From assembly GCA_033439265.1 (NCBI GenBank), contig JAVTVX010000012.1:16378501-16442500 (forward strand): 64,000 bases of DNA. The letters are read 5' to 3'. Shown here in pieces: positions 38,601 to 49,419 of the stretch (position 1 is its first letter; the number at the start of each line of letters is the position of its first letter). This DNA is from Dillenia suffruticosa (taxonomy: Eukaryota; Streptophyta; Magnoliopsida; Dilleniales; Dilleniaceae). Both the position numbers and the translations under genes were made by a program. The notes under the pieces are model-generated. The model was given only the letters and a program-made list of their open reading frames with translations. It made no database searches and was not told the DNA's origin.

Positions 38601-40634
38601 AGGGTCATAATGTGTGTAGAGTTTTAGAAATATGATGAATTTGTGTGTGTGAACATGTATAGTTGTATATGTGTGCTAAAGTGATGAGATAAAATGTGTA
38701 GTAGCTTGGTGAGTAGCCAAGAATGTAAGGAAAACGTATGAGCATGTGTATGTGTGTTGATTGTAGAATGTGAAATCTTATGAAGGAGTGATGAATCCAA
38801 TTAATGTGGTTGTATGCAGAATTTTAGAGGATGAATTATACAATATGCAATATGAATGCGGACTGCTTTGAATATACAAGGGGATAGAATATGAGAGTGA
38901 TGGTTTTGGTGGTTTAAAGTGGCATTGTTTTGTTAGAAAGGTATGGGAAACATTGAGGCCGAGGATGCATGCATGAGAAAATGCGCATTTTAAGGTTTGG
39001 AATGCACAATGTGTAAAAGAGAATTGAAACCTTAAACATGCAAAAATTTTGAAGCTTGTGGGCTGAATTGTGTGCCTTCGGAAATGAGCATTGAAGTTGT
39101 TGATTGGTTAGTGAGAAAAGGGGACAACATGTGTATACATTGGAAACCTATCTATGACGTCCTAAGCCTTGATCCTAGGCGAAGGATTAATTAAGAATAC
39201 AATTTAATATAGTGTTTTTCAATTTTATGACACAAATTATATATATTATGTATTGCCATTGTAGTAACACGTTTGGTGACCGAGCAAGGGGAGCACACTT
39301 CTTACAATTGTGGTGAATTTCTGGGAGTGACATACTCTCCTATATATATGAATGGTACTTTGACGCTATGTTCTTGATTGAGCAAAAATACATGTTTTAT
39401 AGTCTTTCAAAATGACATATTTTATGACATGTGTGAAAATATGAGATTTGGTCTATATTTTATAAATATTTCTCTTTGTGATCATTGAAGTGTCTCAAAT
39501 GATTGATTCAAATGATATGCATCGATGAATTGTGTTGAAATGATATCGTGCTACTCTTTAAAAACTTGATATGATCTATATATTTCCATTGCATTGGAAC
39601 ACTGATTTGAAATGGTTTAATTGAAATGTGTGGGCCGGATGCCTACTTATGACGTGATGATGTCCTTGGAGGACCATCGTAGCTACGAAGGGCATTTATA
39701 GAGGTATTCATTGTGTCCGGATACACTTCTACCAGAGGTATTCCTAAACGTCATATGTATAGTTGTGGCCGATTGAACCAAATCGGGGAAAACATGTGTG
39801 ACGTCACTATCTAGCACTGGGCAGGATTCTATAAATGATTGATTATGTATGTGCACGTAGACATGGGCTAGGCCTTGGTGAGGCTCGTGGCCAACATTGG
39901 GGTATAGAGCCAAATGTTTTTGTACTTGTTTATGGAAAACCCCCAATGTGCTCGTCATTGGTCATGGTAGACCATTGCCGGGTATATTTCATTGGCAAGC
40001 TCTAAATGATTTCTAAAACGACAATGGATACATATGTTGGTGTTATGATGTATGATATATGATCATATGATTTTTGGAAATGTTATGCAAAAAGTTATAA
40101 GATTATCATGTTTTAAAACTATACTTTGACACTGCGTGTTCACACATACTATTGATAATATAATGTTGATCCCCTCACATACTGAGTATTTTCCTTAATA
40201 CTCACCCCTCACTTTTCTATGATGACAGATATAGGTTTGGCAGGGAGACGTGTCGAGAGACTTTTGATACACTTGACATACCTTTGGAGATGACGAGTCT
40301 TGGGTATGGTATAAACTATTCTTTCGTGATGAAGTTGGATAATGTATATACTTGAGGTCCATAGAATGACCATGAATATTTATGGGATGACTGTAATTAT
40401 ATTATTGTAAGATGTAAATTGAAACTCTCAAACTCGTTGTATATTCATGCATTAAGGCTTAATGTTGTATTTTAAGTTTCTCTTACTTGGGAAATTATAC
40501 TTTGAGGAAAAATAGGTTTTAAATAAGTGAAAATATTGACCTTACATTATCTCGGTATGTGTATCGTGTGATGGGCAGCATACGGGCTAACGGGTGACTA
40601 TTCACGACCTTCGATTGAGGATCAGGGCATGACA
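32627..40634 (+). mobile_element. Solo LTR of family X, copy X2, ~4.2 kb plus a nested X copy
   Basis: Begins TGTAACACCGATACCTCGG and ends GGGCATGACA. Perfect 5-bp target duplication TGATT at 32622-32626 and 40635-40639. Inserted in the 3' internal part of element A, so it is younger than A. Same family as X1 and X3 but in + orientation. Contains the CGTAGCTACG palindrome (near 39673) and the conserved hairpin (near 40175-40205). No adjacent primer site or polypurine tract belongs to it. Confidence 0.92.
34611..38445 (-). mobile_element. Solo LTR of family X, copy X3 (3835 bp), nested in X2
   Basis: Begins TGTCACGTCCCGATCC and ends GTCGGTGTTACA. Flanks TTTGT (34606-34610) and TTTAT (38446-38450) agree at 4 of 5. 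It is the opposite orientation of X2, and the X2 sequence resumes on the far side. By eye ~85% similar to X2 at the LTR ends. Confidence 0.88.
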
Positions 40635-40639
40635 TGATT

Positions 40640-41180
40640 ACTATCAGTGGTGCCTGTACACCTCTGCCTTGCTTGAAGGGCTGGGAAATTATGTAAATAG
40701 ATGCCTTTTCCTAAGCATCCTTTGATGGCCGTTGGTTGTTCTTAACACTAATTGGTGGTTTCTTTTGAATCATTGGCTAGATGTTGAAGAAGGTGTCCTT
40801 TGGTTGAGAATACCTTACTATTTTTTAGTATCCTTCAGAGTGGAGGGTGGCATCTTGCTCATAGTTGTGGCACGATGGCTTGGAGCGATGACATTCCTTG
40901 TGGCATGCTAGCCTAGTACGGTAGCACTACTTAAGTCATGCTGGCCTAGTACGATGGCACTGTTGTGTGGCATTGTGGTTTGGTGCACATGCTTTGTCTG
41001 TGGCACTGTGGCTTGGAACTTCCGGCCTGCTGCATGGTTGCTCGCTCTTTTACCATACTTATTAGAGGTTACCTTTATCTTTCCTCCAATGCTTTGTTGG
41101 GGATAGGATATGGCAATGAGAGGGGCAGTTTGTGGCTGCTCTTTTGGTGACTCTTCATTATAGGTTAACTTAAGTTGAAC
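40640..41180 (-). other. Non-coding internal part of Ty3 element A
   Basis: Lies where RT would be expected. Contains repeats of GTGGCA and GGCCTAGTACGATGGCAC-like phrases (40890-40990) and no pol motif in any frame. Confidence 0.55.
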
Positions 41181-42719
41181 CTATTTGTCACCATGCATGA
41201 ATTCCATGGTTCTAGTATTGTAGTCGGTTACCACTTTTCCAAGGGTTGAGAGCCATTGAACTCCAAGAACCACCTCCATTCCGATTAGTGAAAGAGAATA
41301 GAGATCGGTGGTGATTTCATAACCTTGGATGTTGATGGTGACTTCTCGGTGGATTTCCGAACATTCTAACTTTTTACCATTGGCAGCCTTTATTTCAAAA
41401 GGTTCAATCTTTTCAACGGGTAACTTGAGAGTTCCCGCTACTTGGTGATTGATGTAATGGAGTGAGGATCCGTTGTTTACCAAAAGAATGACTTCTTTTC
41501 CTCTAATATGTGCCTTGGTATGCATGGTCTTAGGATTTTCAATACCAGCCATAACATGGATGGAAATGTGAGGGTCATCTTCGAAAGGTGACTCAGCAGA
41601 CTACACCAATTCATTTTTACTTGGTATCTCTTCAGCATCATGAGTTTCAATCACGAAAATTCGGGGTTTATCACATTTGTGACCCGGTGTGAATTTTTCA
41701 TCACAATTGAAACATGACCCTTTGGTTCTTCTTGCTTCCATTTCGGTATAGGAGAGATGTTTCATTCCATGAGTTTCGCTACTCATTGCGCATTGACGGG
41801 AAGTCTTAGAAGCAGTGGGATTGGTAGTGGTTCGTGTGTTAACAATCTCCTTAAGTTATTATGGCCTTAAGATCTTTCGAATGTCTTGGAGTTAATCGTC
41901 TTTGATTCAAGCAATCTACCAAGTGTGCATCAAAGTCTTAGATCTATGCAACTTTACTTCAGATGCTAGTTCATGCCTTAGTCCACCAATGAAGGCGCCT
42001 ACTGGGGTTGGCTCGGGCCAATCGACTCATGTTGAGATTTTCTTAAATTCCCTTTGATATTCTCTTAATGAAGAGGTTTGTTTCAAATGGATGAGAGCCT
42101 CATTGTAGTCGACATAAGAAGTTTCAGCGAACCTTTTGGTGATTTCACCACATAGTTCCTCCAAGATAGGCCTTTCCTTTGGATCGATACCTTTCTCGAA
42201 TCCATTGGTACCAAAGTTGTACCTCTTCTTCGAAGTAGAAACTTGCAACTCGCTCCTTTTTGTACTTATCTACTAGATAGTATGTGAAATGGTTTCAGCC
42301 CTTGCAATCCAAGTGCTCGGATCTCCTTGAGCAAATGTTGGAAAGACAAGTTTGGACTGCCGTGGTTGATGTGGTTGGAAGGCTGCATTTTGGTACATGT
42401 TAGGGGCCTCAATTTCCCCTCCACTTGATGATGAATCATCCACTTCAGGATACGAAGACGCTAGCGTAGGGTGAGGGGCTCTAATGACCGAGAATTGCTC
42501 CTCTTCTTGGATGGGGATTGCATGCCTTGCATGTTGTCCTTGACTTACTGCATGGAGTTCCCTAAAAATGGTACTCATGGCAGCCAGGCTTTCCTCTATT
42601 TGAGTCAAGTGCTGGTCCGTGCTATTGTGGACTTGTTCATTTGCATCTAAGCATGCTTCAAGAGCCTCAATCCTTTCTCTTTGTGCCATAATGGTTTTCA
42701 AGATAAAAGGGTGTAACAA
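41181..42719 (-). pseudogene. Ty3 gag-protease fossil of element A
   Basis: Minus-strand parts: a gag N-terminal region with a coiled-coil-like stretch (42719-42273: MAQRERIEALEACLDANEQ, then SKLVFPTFAQGDPSTWIARA, the usual plant Ty3 gag entry), a gag core (42248-42027: FAETSYVDYNEALIHLKQTS, LREYQREFKK), the zinc-knuckle block GSCFNCDEKFTPGHKC (41601-41786), and a retropepsin-like domain (41552-41181: HIRGKEVILLV, LKLPVEKIEPFEIKAANG, VVLGVQWLSTLG). The CDEKFTPGHKC form and VLGVQWL are typical of plant chromovirus-type Ty3 elements. Broken into several frames. Confidence 0.85.
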
Positions 42720-42930
42720 ATATCCTTCTTTCTAAAATCCGAATGGATGTTCAAGAAATGAACGGACTGTTTGTCTTCCTCGTCAATGAATCACGTAGAT
42801 CCTTTGATAGAAGGGTAGAAAGATGGATTTCTCACGAAAGGATGTCTTCTTTTCAATGAAATCTCAAAATGTTGATGCAATCTCACAAGAAATTCCTTAA
42901 AGAGAACTTCTCAATGAAAGGTTGTTCAAC

Positions 42931-42949
42931 CTCTCAACGAGAGCACCAA
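42931..42949 (-). promoter_or_regulatory. Candidate primer-binding site of Ty3 element A
   Basis: TTGGTGCTCTCGTTGAGAG on the minus strand, four bases inside the 5' LTR. Similar TTGGTGCTTTCATTGAGAG sites follow LTRs in other plant Ty3 elements. I cannot assign the tRNA. Confidence 0.5.
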
Positions 42950-42953
42950 TTAA

Positions 42954-44497
42954 TGTCGCATTCCCTCGATGTTAGGTCCACGACACAAGGTATTTTCCTC
43001 ACGCAAGGGCTGTAAGGTGTGCAGAATGCTTGGCTTGGCACACAAGAGCCGAGAATGCCTTTGATTCTTGCACGGTTAAGGGGGTTGGGGAGGCTTGAGT
43101 GGATGGCTTGAGTTCTTCCTTTGTGCAAGGTACCAAAATGCCCAATGCACAAGGTCTTACTCGCAGAAAATAAAATGGAAAAGGAGTAGAAGATGGAGAA
43201 GATAGAAAAGGATTTAAACTTGCCTTGATGGGTTTTCAAGTACAAGAGCCGATATATCACGTGGGGTGAGTAACCTAAGGGGAAAACGCCAAACCCTTAA
43301 GCCCTACTTATCATGCAACGGTGATGTTACTCAAGGGGTCTTTTAGCACCCTTAAGTCCTAAGATAGTTTTCTCACGCTGGAGAAGGAACTCTCTTCCTT
43401 AGAATTTTGATATTTTATTTTTTAAAAACTGCTTGTTACAAATGAGGAAGGGCTGCCCTATTTATAGAAATTGAGTGGGCATGAGAGGGCCTTATTACAC
43501 ACAACTTTGAGAATGAAAAAGTCCTAATACATAGATAAGTACTTGACAGTTATAACTGCCCTTATTTCCCTAATGAAAGCCTTAGAAAAATAGATAGAAT
43601 TATTTCATAAAAATAGTTACAGCATGGGGGAACAAAAGGTTGCTTTGCTTGGCATGGTGCTGCCTACGCACACTACTGCAGGCTGGCCTATGGACTGGTG
43701 CTGTCTTGTCGGGCCATGGCTCATTTTCCTTGAGCATTCTCTCTGTTCCGTCGAGCCATGTGTCTCTAAATGATGTCTCTTCACATGCTGGCTCGACTGC
43801 ATGCATTTCCTTGCTCATATCTTCATGCTTGTGGTGGACAAAGGCATGGTAGTGCATTGCCTTGTCTTCTATGGCATGCTGCTCATGTGGTGGCATTATA
43901 GATTGCACCTTTTCATGCTTTGGCATCTCTTGGCATGGGCTGAAGATGGCATTCACGTGCAGTGGCATTGCATTGCTCGGAATGGGCGCATTCTCCTGTG
44001 TGGGACATAGGATATGCTGGCTGCTCATGCAATGACACATCTTCGCTTGGTGTCCTTTCAAGCCGAGGCCTTCTTCCTCGCTCTTTTGGGTGTGCAGTAG
44101 CCTTCTTTGCTTCCTTAGAAATAATTGCTTGATGGTTGCTCAATGTTGTACAAAGGGTCGTGACCTTTGCTTGAAGGGTCGTGACCTTTGCTCGAAGGGT
44201 CATGTCCTTTGGTATGTGACTGCTCAGTTGTCTCGTGCTATGTGGCTTGAGCGTTGCTTGTCTTTGCTCGGGCGGCTATGTGTAGTGTTGTGCAATGCCT
44301 TAGGCAATTGTATTGCCTTGTTTGATGCTGGTGTCGCATCATGGATATCTTTTGACTCGTTAAGAGCCATTGTGTTCAAGCGAACCTTCCTTGGAGTTGT
44401 GTCCGTGCGAACCTCCATGATTGTCTCCTGTGGTTGCCTTGCGGCTGCTTGAGCATTGACATGGGTGTTGCTTGTAGCAACTTGAGAGGCTACAATA
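42954..44497 (-). repeat. 5' LTR of Ty3 element A (~1544 bp)
   Basis: Aligns with 30973-32507 throughout. The outer end near 44497 is slightly worn, so it is placed to within a few bases. Confidence 0.85.
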
Positions 44498-44766
44498 GCA
44501 TGCCAGTGCCCCTGCACGCGGTTGCAACCGTACGGGGGGCAGTTGCAACCGTGCGCGGGGGCATGTCCAATGTGCCTGCACGCGGTAGCAATCGCGGGCC
44601 CACGGTTGCAACCACCCCCACGCGATTGCAACCACGTGTGGGGGCATGCCCAGTGTGCCTACGTGCGGTAGCAACCGCGGGACCACGGTTGCAACTGCCC
44701 CTACGTGGTTGAAACCGTGTGCGCCCACGGTTGCAACTGCGTGCGAGGGCATTCCCCGCGCGCCAA
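44498..44766. repeat. GC-rich tandem array with GGTTGCAACC palindromes
   Basis: About three imperfect units of ~84 bp (GGGGCATGTCCAATGTGCC at 44557 and GGGGCATGCCCAGTGTGCC at 44641) carrying nine or so GGTTGCAACC/GGTAGCAACCG variants. Related GC-rich text (GGGGGCATGCCCAGCGCTCG, ~30943) lies on the other side of element A, so A inserted into this array. Confidence 0.8.
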
Positions 44767-47700
44767 AATGGAGGAGTATTTTGGCCAAAATGGAGAGGAA
44801 TATATTGGTGGAGTCATAATAATAATACATTAATTATCAATATTATATAATTTTATTTTAATTTACAAATTTACCTTTTTAACATGTTTCAATGATAATT
44901 CTACAATAAAATCTCTAATATTCTCATCAAAATCAATTTTCCAATTTAATCAAATTTCTTTTTTTCGCGCCAAAATATTTTGTTTTTTTATTTCAATTTA
45001 ATTATCTTTTTTTTTGCAAAAAACAATTATTTCATTTTAGACAATTGGCGCCACATCACAAATTGGCGGTCAAATTTGATCAAGCGCCAAAATATTTTAT
45101 CATTTTATTTCAAAATCAAGCAACTATCACAAAAATTGATGATAAATTTTGTCAAAACTCTAAAAATATTTTATCATTTTATTTCGGAATCAATGTACCG
45201 TAAAAAACTTTTTATTTGTTTTATTTAAATGAACACAGCATAAAATCGCTACATGAAATTTAACCTACTTATATTTATGTTAGCAAAATCAAACCATCTT
45301 ACCATAATATAAATATAAAATTCATTGTCTTATTACAATATGATTATAAGATGATGTGGTGGCTTTGAAAAATTAATCGAACCACCTTATCATTTAAAAT
45401 GTGTCTCTTTTCACAAAATTAGGGCGAAAAGCTTGGACTACTTTAAACTACTTTACATTAGCGGGATAAATCAAGAGATATTAAATCTAAACATGTGACA
45501 TGACAACAAGTGTATTTTTTTAAGATTGGTTACTTTAATAATTATCTAACTAAATTAATATATCTATTCAATATATCTATTCAAGAATAATATTGCTAGT
45601 GTAATATAAATTTTATCTTGGCCCCTAGCAACATTAATTTTGTCTTGACGTCTAAGCATAGCAATGGTAATTGAGCAATAAGCAGTGACCTCTCTTCTAC
45701 TATTTCTTTTGTATCACATCACCTACACATAGAAAAGAATAATGATGTTGTTAGTGGGTGAGAAGGATGCTATTAGTGTACAGTACAACTAATACATACG
45801 AGAGAAGAAGGATGTTGTTAGTGGATATTACAACTACCTAGTGTTGCATAATTTAATATTATTCTCTTAAATATTATTGTTAATTGATGTTGTTAGGGGT
45901 TGTACACAATTTTGATATTATTCTCTTACAACCTTTTGGCTTGTCTCAAGTGGAAACTTTAAAATATTTTTTTACGAATTAAAATCCTAAATTTTTTATT
46001 TTAGCGTATAAAATGTAATTTTGTTTATATATTATTTAGTCATTTTATATTTTTATATTTTTCCCTCTATTTTATTCAGCGTATCATGGTATAATGCATG
46101 GTAAGAAGTAGTAACAAATAGTAACAACCGGTAACAAGCGATATTCTTGTAACAAGTGGTATAATTGGTATAACCGGTAATAAATGCAGTAACAATGTAG
46201 TAATAATGTAATAAAAACAAAAACACAGAAAATCAAATACAAAAATTACAAAATAAAATTGATGAGTTAATAATAAAAAAAGCGGTAAAGTAAGATCAAA
46301 TTAAACTCACAAAATGTAAAGATACACTATACACCAGGCGGGAGAAGTGTATTCATGGAGACAGTAATGAAAATTTATATGATAAAATAAAACCAATAGT
46401 GTATTTATGGTGAGAGTAATGAAAATTTACATGAATCTAATGTATCCAACTACATGATAATTTTTTGACCATGATATATTTGACATGTATGATTCATTCA
46501 CAGATATACATAATCATTCACAAATTTGCATGATCATAGATGAACCAACTTCTCATGCATTTAATGTGGATGAAAATAAATTTTATTAATTATTTTAGAA
46601 TACCAAAAAACTAATATATCTAAATTGAAGTGTACTATACTAATTTTAAATAATGTTACATGTGAAATAATAGTGGTTGGGATATGGTTGGAGTTGGTGG
46701 TGTGTGTGTGTGTGTGTGTGTGATATGTGGAAGTTATGTGTATGGAAATTGTGTGGAGTGTGAAAATATGAAAGACTAAATTGTTATTCATTGCGGATTA
46801 TGTTTTATAATTATAAATTGTGATCGAATTTGAAACCCAATTTCTCTCGATACAATGATACAAGATTTAGTGTTCTTTATTAATTATACCAACATAATTA
46901 ATTATACTATTACATACAATTACATTACATAGGCATATTTTCAAATTATACTCAATAAATTTTTAAAACTATAATACTATATTATATAAATTACTAATTT
47001 CATATCATTACATTATTTAAATTAATAATATTAATAAATTTATTATCGTCGAATATAGAATAATTAACATAGCATAAAGATTATGGCAAGGGATAGCGCA
47101 TGCGCTTGCATGAAATGCATGAAATGCATGAAATGTAGTAACTAGTTAATAACTAGTTTGTTAATAAATACTAAAAATTATAAGTGATTTTTTCAAAACG
47201 CATATGAAAGACACATGGTAGTATTGATTAAATGTATAAAAAAAATTGTGAGAAATTAAGAAATGCGATAATGAAAAAAGAGGTGGGAGAAAAACGCGAA
47301 AGCAAAGTTTTAAAAATTTGTTTGTGAAAATGATATATTATAAATCATACGCGGGCGGAAGCTCTACCATCAAAATTTCTCCATCCTTTCCTTGAAAGCT
47401 TTTCTCCCTTAACTCATTTAAACCTTTCACTCATATTTTGAAAAATTTTATCAAAAGTTAATCACGTTGTATATTTGAAAGATTGACGAACGAGGAATAA
47501 GTATTGTACAAAGAATCACAACTATTCTAAGAAAGAACAAATTCAGTCGAACAACCTCAATCATCCAAGATGTTACCCAGATTTTAAAAATAAACATATT
47601 ATTTTTATTTTTATTTAAGATTTAATATTAAAATACCATTTTTAATTTTTTATTTTGAACAGTTGTGAAAAAATATAGACATCAATGCTATCAAAATGTT

Positions 47701-48675
47701 GTGGATTTAGAGAAAGGAAACCCTCTCTGCTCTCTTCTCTAGCAATATTTTCATTTACAATTATTATTTATTATTTACAATGATTTCACTATTTTATTAT
47801 TGGTTTTTAATGATAGATTGACATGAAACATTGTGAATAAAGATGCCTTCAGAAACTGTGATTGTGGATAAAGATGTTTTCAGAAACTGTGATGAACATT
47901 TTTGGTTTGAACCATCTCTGAGGATATATAGTTGTGGGACATATAATCTTTTCTCTATTTTTTTTGTTTTATATGTATCAATCATTTTATTTGTATTATT
48001 TATAATCCTTATTATGTTTATATTATTTTTGTAATTTTTTTTTTAATTTTTTAGCCTTTTAATTTACCTACCATCTTAAAAAAAAACTGTCACTATTGAT
48101 ACTATGTGATAATCGTGTTACTTAGTGGTAACCGAAGTAGTAAATTTTTTTGACACTTTTAATAACAGAGGATAAAAAAGAGCAACATTCCTAACCTAAT
48201 ATGATGATAAAAGTGAGAGTAACATTTTCTGACACTTGTGTAACCGACGATATAAGACAGTAACCGCGACGATATAAGATAGTAACCATATGATAACTGA
48301 CAATAATCATGGTAACCGACAATAACCATATGGTAACTTACAGTAACTTATACTAACATTTTCCAATCCGACGATTAAAATAGTAATTTTTCCTCACTTG
48401 TGGTAACCGATAATACAAACAGTAATTTATACTAACATATGATAATTGAGTGGTAATCAACGATAAAAGGTAGTAATATTTTCTAACATATGTGGTAACC
48501 GATAATAAATGACAGTAACATTTCTTAACGGTTATGGTAACTGACGATAAAAGATAGTAACATTTCCTAACACATGTGATAACTGACAATAAAGGTAGTA
48601 ATTTTTATCAATACTTTTGAAACTGATAATAAAAGATAGTAATTTTATCCACATTTTTCTAACTGTTACAATAAA
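44767..48675. mobile_element. Probable right-hand part of the CACTA-like DNA; no coding
   Basis: GCGCCAAAATATTTT-type repeats at ~44967 and ~45084, with a related unit at ~45156. GTAAC-rich subterminal-like units occur at 46080-46210 and more densely at 48100-48670 (GGTAACCGATAATAAA variants), resembling those at 28975-30430. Short ATGAAATGC repeats lie at 47108-47137. Assignment to the element starting at 28460 is inferred from the repeat wording only. Confidence 0.4.
46700..46722. repeat. (TG)n microsatellite
   Basis: Uninterrupted TG dinucleotides, ~12 units. Confidence 0.95.
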
Positions 48676-49419
48676 TCAATCACATGCTCCAACGGTTATC
48701 AAAACTATCGAGATAGATTTATCCTGACTGGTGTATAGCCGACTCAAGGCATATCCGTTAGAGAAGCTTCTACAGACGGTTTTAGTATGTTTAGCACATG
48801 GTTTTCGTCCGTTTGAATAGTGCATTTGTTTTGCAGTGAGGTGAAATCCTATGGGTATTATATGAGGTCTAATATAAAGGGATAAGAGATTCATCAATTC
48901 ATTATCCATATGGTCACAAAAGTACACGTAGTATAAAAAATGTGCTACGATACATTTTCTACTCAATTAGAATCGTATGTTTCTTTTCAAAATAACACAT
49001 CTATAGATCTTAGTCCAAATATACCACAACACTTGACTTCATTCTCTCTTCTTATAAGTCCTCCAAAAACATCACAATTTCGAGAGAATATCATACCTGC
49101 CTCATAAACAAGTGTAATATATTGTGAGAAATTCATTTCGATTACCAAAAAAATACATAAACGGTAATCTCATCTTAGTGGTTTACTAAGTTGCATAAAT
49201 ATTGATTGTTCTCGAAAAACCAATATTGTCTTATCTCTACATGCTACTCAAACATTAGAGGCGATTGTTCGTATGAGAGAATCAATCTTAAAACTTGTCC
49301 GACATATTTTTAAATCAAAACATAAGAACTTGTAAATGCAAAACAAATTCAAATGTCATAAAATTATGAGCATTACATTATATTCATTACATATTCAAAT
49401 ACAATTATATTCTACGCAA
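48676..49419 (-). other. 3' non-coding side of the second copia, LTR not resolved
   Basis: Follows the RNase H end on the minus strand. Holds a 96-codon open frame (48966-48676) with no recognised similarity. I could not place a TG...CA boundary or polypurine tract. Confidence 0.4.

Larger units (their letters stand above)
30973..44497 (-). mobile_element. Ty3-type LTR element A with gag-protease but no recognisable RT, interrupted by nested solo LTRs
   Basis: Minus-strand order: 5' LTR 44497-42954, primer site, gag, zinc knuckle, protease, ~0.5 kb non-coding, [solo LTR insertion 40634-32627], polypurine tract, 3' LTR 32507-30973. Flanks GGCAT (30968-30972) and GCAT (from 44498) look like a worn target duplication. 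Without the insertion the internal region is only ~2.4 kb, too short for RT, RNase H and integrase, and none is seen. This resembles gag-only terminal-repeat elements (TR-GAG class), or a deleted element. LTRs differ at ~7% over a 480-bp hand comparison, so it is the youngest sizeable element here. The coding part has a handful of breaks. Confidence 0.85.

Noticed and set aside
40635-40660. TGATTACTATCAGTGGTGCC after X2 as a primer-binding site
   Set aside because: TGATT is the target duplication and the following sequence continues element A; it matches initiator-Met sites poorly, so X2 is a solo LTR.
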